The notes under the pieces are model-generated. The model did no database searches, was not told where the DNA came from, and saw only the letters and a list, made by a program, of their open reading frames with translations. Position numbers and translations under genes: made by a program. Below are positions 5,981 to 5,987 of a DNA stretch of 5,987 nucleotides, piece after piece. The first letter of the stretch is position 1; every line of letters starts with the position of its first letter. The DNA comes from Dehalococcoidia bacterium. Lineage in GTDB: Bacteria > Chloroflexota > Dehalococcoidia > SZUA-161. The stretch is from assembly GCA_004376205.1 (NCBI GenBank), contig SOKG01000005.1, positions 1-5,987 of the forward strand, in the 5' to 3' direction.

Positions 5981-5987
5981 AGTTGTT

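Noticed and set aside
5944..5987. Possible start of a further + strand gene (AGGAG at 5944-5948, ATG at 5969)
   Set aside because: The ATG is 20 bases beyond the AGGAG, too far for a normal start. It lies within the 5956-5980 hairpin, and only about six codons are visible. The nearer GTG (5958) meets TAG after one codon.

Overview
The window carries one complete three-gene operon on the + strand. It encodes a soluble, flavin- and iron-sulfur-rich NAD(P)-linked formate dehydrogenase: a NuoE/HydC-type subunit (603-1052), a NuoF/HydB-type subunit (1079-2989) and a NuoG-headed molybdenum/tungsten formate dehydrogenase catalytic subunit (3017-5767). The genes are 26-27 bases apart, each has a plausible ribosome binding site, and no frameshift or missing catalytic residue is visible. 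No signal peptide, Tat motif or membrane subunit occurs in the operon, so the complex should be cytoplasmic. Electrons would pass between formate/CO2 at the bis-MGD metal centre and NAD(H) at the FMN of the NuoF-like subunit, through a chain of [2Fe-2S] and [4Fe-4S] clusters.

The NuoF-like subunit resembles HydB of electron-bifurcating [FeFe]-hydrogenases more than a respiratory NuoF: it has an N-terminal thioredoxin-like [2Fe-2S] domain, a C-terminal 2x[4Fe-4S] ferredoxin domain and a C/H/C/C set matching the HydB zinc site. A bifurcating, ferredoxin-using formate dehydrogenase or CO2 reductase is therefore a reasonable hypothesis, but it is not proven by sequence.

Upstream, positions 1-602 are not empty. 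A 36-residue single-span hydrophobic protein is encoded on the - strand (3-113), with its own Shine-Dalgarno and a TTGACA-type promoter. Facing the other way are two candidate sigma70-type promoters for the operon, one about 345 bases and one about 35 bases ahead of the first start codon. The roughly 270 bases between them contain several complementary segments, consistent with a structured leader RNA. I could not assign it to a known class.

Downstream (5768-5987) lies an 86-bp nested inverted repeat built from two 32-nt GTAG-headed hairpin units in opposite orientation, with the architecture of a REPIN/REP doublet. After it come about 115 bases with an 8-G tract and a 7-bp hairpin near the window edge, and no gene I can support.

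Organism: the GC-rich genes, the Cys-type FdhA and the form of the NuoF N-terminal domain recall anaerobic bacteria, and from memory most resemble uncultivated Chloroflexota of the Dehalococcoidia. This is a recollection of protein flavour, not a search result, and I hold it at about 50%.
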